A stretch of DNA of 5,496 nt, taken from JBGOUV01 sp041477815. Its GTDB lineage: Bacteria > Acidobacteriota > Terriglobia > Bryobacterales > JACQDG01. Positions 5,380 to 5,496 of this stretch are shown here, piece by piece (within the stretch, counting starts at the first letter, position 1; each line of letters opens with the position of its first letter). Where the stretch lies: positions 1-5,496 of the forward strand of contig JBGOUV010000434.1 in the NCBI GenBank assembly GCA_041477815.1. Reading direction: 5' to 3'. The notes under the pieces are model-generated. The model searched no databases, had not been told where the DNA came from, and saw only the letters and a list, made by a program, of their open reading frames with translations. A program made the position numbers and the translations under genes.

Positions 5380-5496
5380 CCTGGCCCGCACGACGGGGAC
5401 GGCTTCATAGCCAAGCTTGACCCCTCCGGCTCCCGTTTGGTCTATTCCATCTACCTAGCATAGCTAGGGGGCCTCACCGCCTCCGCTGTTCTGGCC
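5380..5496 (+). pseudogene. Interrupted SBBP-type beta-propeller repeat fragment, runs off window
   Basis: In the plus-strand frame starting at 5401 the translation is GFIAKLDPSGSRLVYSIYLA-stop, then LGGLTASAVLA to the window end. This matches the repeat unit of SBBP/beta-propeller proteins (pattern DAFVAKLNPAGSALVYSTYLGG...A.AIAVD), which are large extracellular repeat proteins common in Solibacter-like acidobacteria. The block upstream of GDGF is short and degenerate (PGPHDGD, from about 5380), and no start codon or ribosome binding site is evident. The TAG at 5461-5463 falls where the unit should read YLGG; removing the 9 nt GCATAGCTA restores YLGG in frame. It is therefore likely a relic, or an internal part of a decayed gene continuing rightward. 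Because only one unit is visible, the call is moderate. Confidence 0.5.
5454..5468. repeat. Perfect 6-bp inverted repeat containing an in-frame stop
   Basis: CCTAGC-ATA-GCTAGG is a perfect inverted repeat with a 3-nt centre. It lies exactly at the point where the SBBP reading frame is interrupted by TAG. It may mark a small insertion, a slippage event or the scar of an excised element. Confidence 0.4.

Overview
This 5,496-base window is GC-rich chromosomal DNA. It most likely comes from a soil-type acidobacterium of the Bryobacterales/Solibacter kind. Three things point there by inference: a coupled DUF1800-DUF1501 secreted-protein pair, a proteobacterial-looking CysK next to an Rrf2 regulator, and a fragment of an SBBP-type beta-propeller repeat, a family abundant in Solibacter-like genomes. 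No ribosomal or other phylogenetic marker is present, so the assignment is tentative.

Layout. Bases 1-2078 (minus strand) hold a two-gene operon: a DUF1800 protein (666-2078), then a DUF1501 protein (661 down past the left edge) whose GTG start lies 2 nt after the DUF1800 stop. Divergent from it, across a 69-bp gap, is a cytoplasmic cyclophilin-type peptidyl-prolyl isomerase (2148-2654, plus strand). A 324-bp stretch (2655-2978) has no convincing gene. It is followed by a putatively exported alpha/beta-hydrolase of the esterase D family (2979-3857, plus strand), which appears to lack a Shine-Dalgarno site. Converging on it is a second minus-strand operon: an Rrf2-family regulator (4836-5273), then cysK (3882-4835), with the rrf2 stop codon directly abutting the cysK ATG. 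A good sigma70-like promoter with repeats around it lies at 5278-5324. The right edge (about 5380-5496, plus strand) carries an interrupted SBBP beta-propeller fragment.

How the genes work together. The clearest functional unit is rrf2-cysK. The regulator has no cysteine at all, so it cannot bind an Fe-S cluster in the IscR manner. It resembles the CymR type, for which CysK itself is the known partner and co-repressor in Firmicutes. This suggests a self-contained cysteine-sensing operon. The DUF1800/DUF1501 pair is a recurrent but functionally uncharacterised couple; both members have export signals here, and DUF1501 has a Tat-like twin arginine. The cyclophilin and the esterase look like stand-alone genes.

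I found no CRISPR array, tRNA, rRNA, transposase, phage gene or defence system. The most unusual items are the cysteine-free Rrf2/CysK module and its promoter repeats, the 9-nt stop-bearing insertion in the SBBP fragment, and the possible leaderless start of the esterase.
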